From positions 1,240,001 to 1,304,000 of the forward strand of contig NC_052113.1 in NCBI RefSeq assembly GCF_012273895.1: DNA of 64,000 nucleotides, in the 5' to 3' direction. Source of the stretch: Zerene cesonia. Taxonomy: Eukaryota > Arthropoda > Insecta > Lepidoptera > Pieridae. How positions within the stretch are numbered: position 1 is the first letter of the stretch; each line of letters starts with the position of its first letter. The notes beneath the pieces were generated by a model that was not told the origin of the DNA, made no database searches, and saw nothing but the letters and a program-made list of their open reading frames with translations. The translations under genes and the position numbers were made by a program. Below, piece after piece: positions 62,501-64,000 of the stretch.

Positions 62501-63944
62501 ATAGATAGGTGATGATCATAAATTAGCATAAATACGTAGAAATACAGTTGTCCCACACATATAATAACGAGCAACAAAAGGACCAAGAAGTTTCAAGCAT
62601 TCGAAATAATAAAACGACCCCATTCATTCTTATACAGAATACGACGATTACATTATTCAAATATCTCAAGAAATTGAACGATCAATGAATGAATGAACGA
62701 TAATAACCAAACTTTTGTTTCGAATATACATTAATTTTATATTGTGTAAAAGGAAAAAAAAGTCCACGTTCGAACGAATATATAATAGAAATAAATAAAT
62801 AACCAGATATACGATATCCTAACTTTACTCTCAATACATAAACCATCGTACGTGACGTGACGGGTTCCAATAAGAATATTTCATGAAAATTTCTCATTTC
62901 ATAACAGTCAGATAAGTGATACCCAAATTGCAAAAGATCGGTGAATCTTCGGTGCAAATAAAATAGCTTAAAAAGATAACAAAAAGATATTCGACGGCCG
63001 TTTCGATAATAACGTATTATTAATACGCCTGTCGCCTACGTCATTTGTATTCAACATTGAATCAAACCGTGATGGCATCTGATCCGCGGCTATGCAATGA
63101 CGGATTAAAAAAACATTTCAAACATCTCACACAAACAATGTACTTGCTATGGAGAATACACTGTTTATACAATTGTAACAAATACTATTCATTAGAAGAA
63201 AACTAGTTATCACACGCCATTTTGTCTGCTCTATAGAGAAATATTTTTGTAGTACACGTGCGATGTGCGATGTACCCAAAGGTCAAAGAGGCTCTTTTCG
63301 AATTTCAATTCGACTGTACTTTTTTCAACCGACTTCAGGAAAATGAGGAGTTATCAATTATAACTGTTTGTGTGTTTGTCAGATTTTGATACGATTCTTT
63401 TTTTAATTTGGAAGCTGGTGTCTCATATGGGAGGTTCAATTTAAATTTGGACTGGTTTCGACAGTTTTAAGACGGTTCAGTCTTTGTAAAAAATAATTAT
63501 TTGGTTTTGCTACTCCATAGCTCCTTGAGTTCAATTCATTGCCGTGATTCTTTCTGTGTTTGATATGAATTTGTTGTCATTTGATCATATTTTAGAAAAC
63601 GACTATTATTTGTAGAAAACTGGCAAGTATCATCAAAATTCGTTCACTGGTTTTAGTGTGAAAGTGTATTATTTACATACCTTATAGAACCAGTAGCAAC
63701 CATATGCGAACCCGCCATACACAATCAGTGGCAGAATCCTCTCTTTGAACCAGGAACCTTGTGAATGTTGGAAGAACCTCAGCTCCGAAGAGAAGGAGGA
63801 CATGTCAACTAATTCTCCGCACTTCTCTATGGCTCTCTGTATCTCCACGTCCGTTAGGCCTTTGGCTCGTAGAAATCGCTCTTTGCTCTCCATAGTGCAG
63901 CGTTGTACACTTGGGTTTGAGAGAAATTTGACAGCTGTTGTCAC
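59587..63944 (-). CDS. Pex14: Peroxin-14 (PEX14), last three exons, 5' end outside the window
   Basis: Peroxisomal membrane docking protein for the PEX5 import receptor. Exons: 63944-63681, 60236-60022, 59794-59587 (TAA); phases agree and give 228 residues. The first exon opens in phase 0 after a CTGCAG acceptor, so the true start lies right of the window. Seen in order: the conserved N-terminal helical domain (TAVKFLSNPSVQRCTMESKE, RFLRAKGLTDVEIQRAIEKC), which in the family binds PEX5 WxxxF motifs; a hydrophobic segment (ILPLIVYGGFAYGCYWFY); a coiled-coil region ending LKDDIASVKGILLNR; and NQFP with PSIPAWQ, a block also conserved in vertebrate PEX14 at the same place. The C-terminal tail is Ser/Glu/Lys-rich. 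The intron between the first two exons is 3.4 kb and holds two repeats. Confidence 0.9.
60440..60634 (-). repeat. tRNA-derived SINE copy in PEX14 intron
   Basis: On the minus strand: ACGGTTAAGGCGTGACCGTAG (A box) and CCTGGGTTCATTGCCC (B box), then GGTCTGACTGGACACTGAAG, GCCTACTTGTCCATGAAGAAAG and ATCATTTGCCCCATAACTC. Same order as 10318-10556 in the PKC intron, without the A-rich linker. Confidence 0.8.
61125..61328 (-). repeat. Non-autonomous Helitron (Lep1-like), near complete, in PEX14 intron
   Basis: CTAGCTGCGCCCCGCGGTTTC at the left and TTTATAATAATATTAAGTAGGA at the right; the reverse complement closely follows 48331-48530 along its whole length. Confidence 0.85.
63318..63480. repeat. 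Interspersed repeat fragment in PEX14 intron
   Basis: Begins CAACCGACTTCAGGAAAATG then AGGAGTTATCAATTATAACTG, with GATTTTGATACGATTC and GGAAGCTGGTGTCTCAT. This wording recurs widely in lepidopteran genomes as far as I recall; class not assigned. Confidence 0.5.
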
Positions 63945-64000
63945 CTGCAGAAAAATATATAAATATTTTGTTACATTACAGAGTTAACAAGAGTAACATA

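Noticed and set aside
1..64000. CRISPR arrays, prokaryotic operons, viral or toxin genes
   Set aside because: None seen; the spliced gene structures and repeats are eukaryotic throughout.

Overview
The window is AT-rich eukaryotic nuclear DNA from an insect, almost certainly a butterfly or moth. Protein-coding exons are short, flanked by GT-AG introns, and separated by long introns and spacers full of short non-autonomous repeats. Many repeats are of lepidopteran type: Lep1-like Helitron fragments ending in CTAG, tRNA-derived SINEs, and a SINE whose tail is a GAT microsatellite. No bacterial, viral or transposase/reverse-transcriptase coding sequence was recognised.

Five protein genes are supported. 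They alternate in direction. (1) 1-19351, minus: first coding exon of a conventional protein kinase C and the start of an intron of more than 19 kb; the rest lies left of the window. (2) 20458-27674, plus: complete Rac GTPase-activating protein 1 / tumbleweed orthologue, 12 coding exons, 603 codons. (3) 32107-43305, minus: complete core 1 beta-1,3-galactosyltransferase, 8 coding exons, 350 codons, with a start exon that codes only two residues. (4) 44509-53209, plus: complete single-pass receptor with an interleukin-17-receptor-type cytoplasmic SEFIR domain, 6 coding exons, 577 codons. (5) 59587-63944, minus: last three exons of peroxin PEX14; its start lies right of the window.

Genes 1/2 and 3/4 are divergent pairs about 1.1-1.2 kb apart. 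Genes 2/3 and 4/5 converge, with spacers of 4.4 and 6.4 kb. The genes belong to unrelated pathways: PKC signalling, cytokinesis, Golgi O-glycosylation, immune-type receptor signalling and peroxisome import. They are neighbours, not an operon-like system. The most interesting locus is the IL-17-receptor-like gene. Several smaller observations concern repeats beside splice sites in the RacGAP gene.

All gene models were built by eye: exon reading frames were joined at GT-AG sites and the phases checked. No alignment, RNA or database search was available, and UTR limits are mostly unknown.
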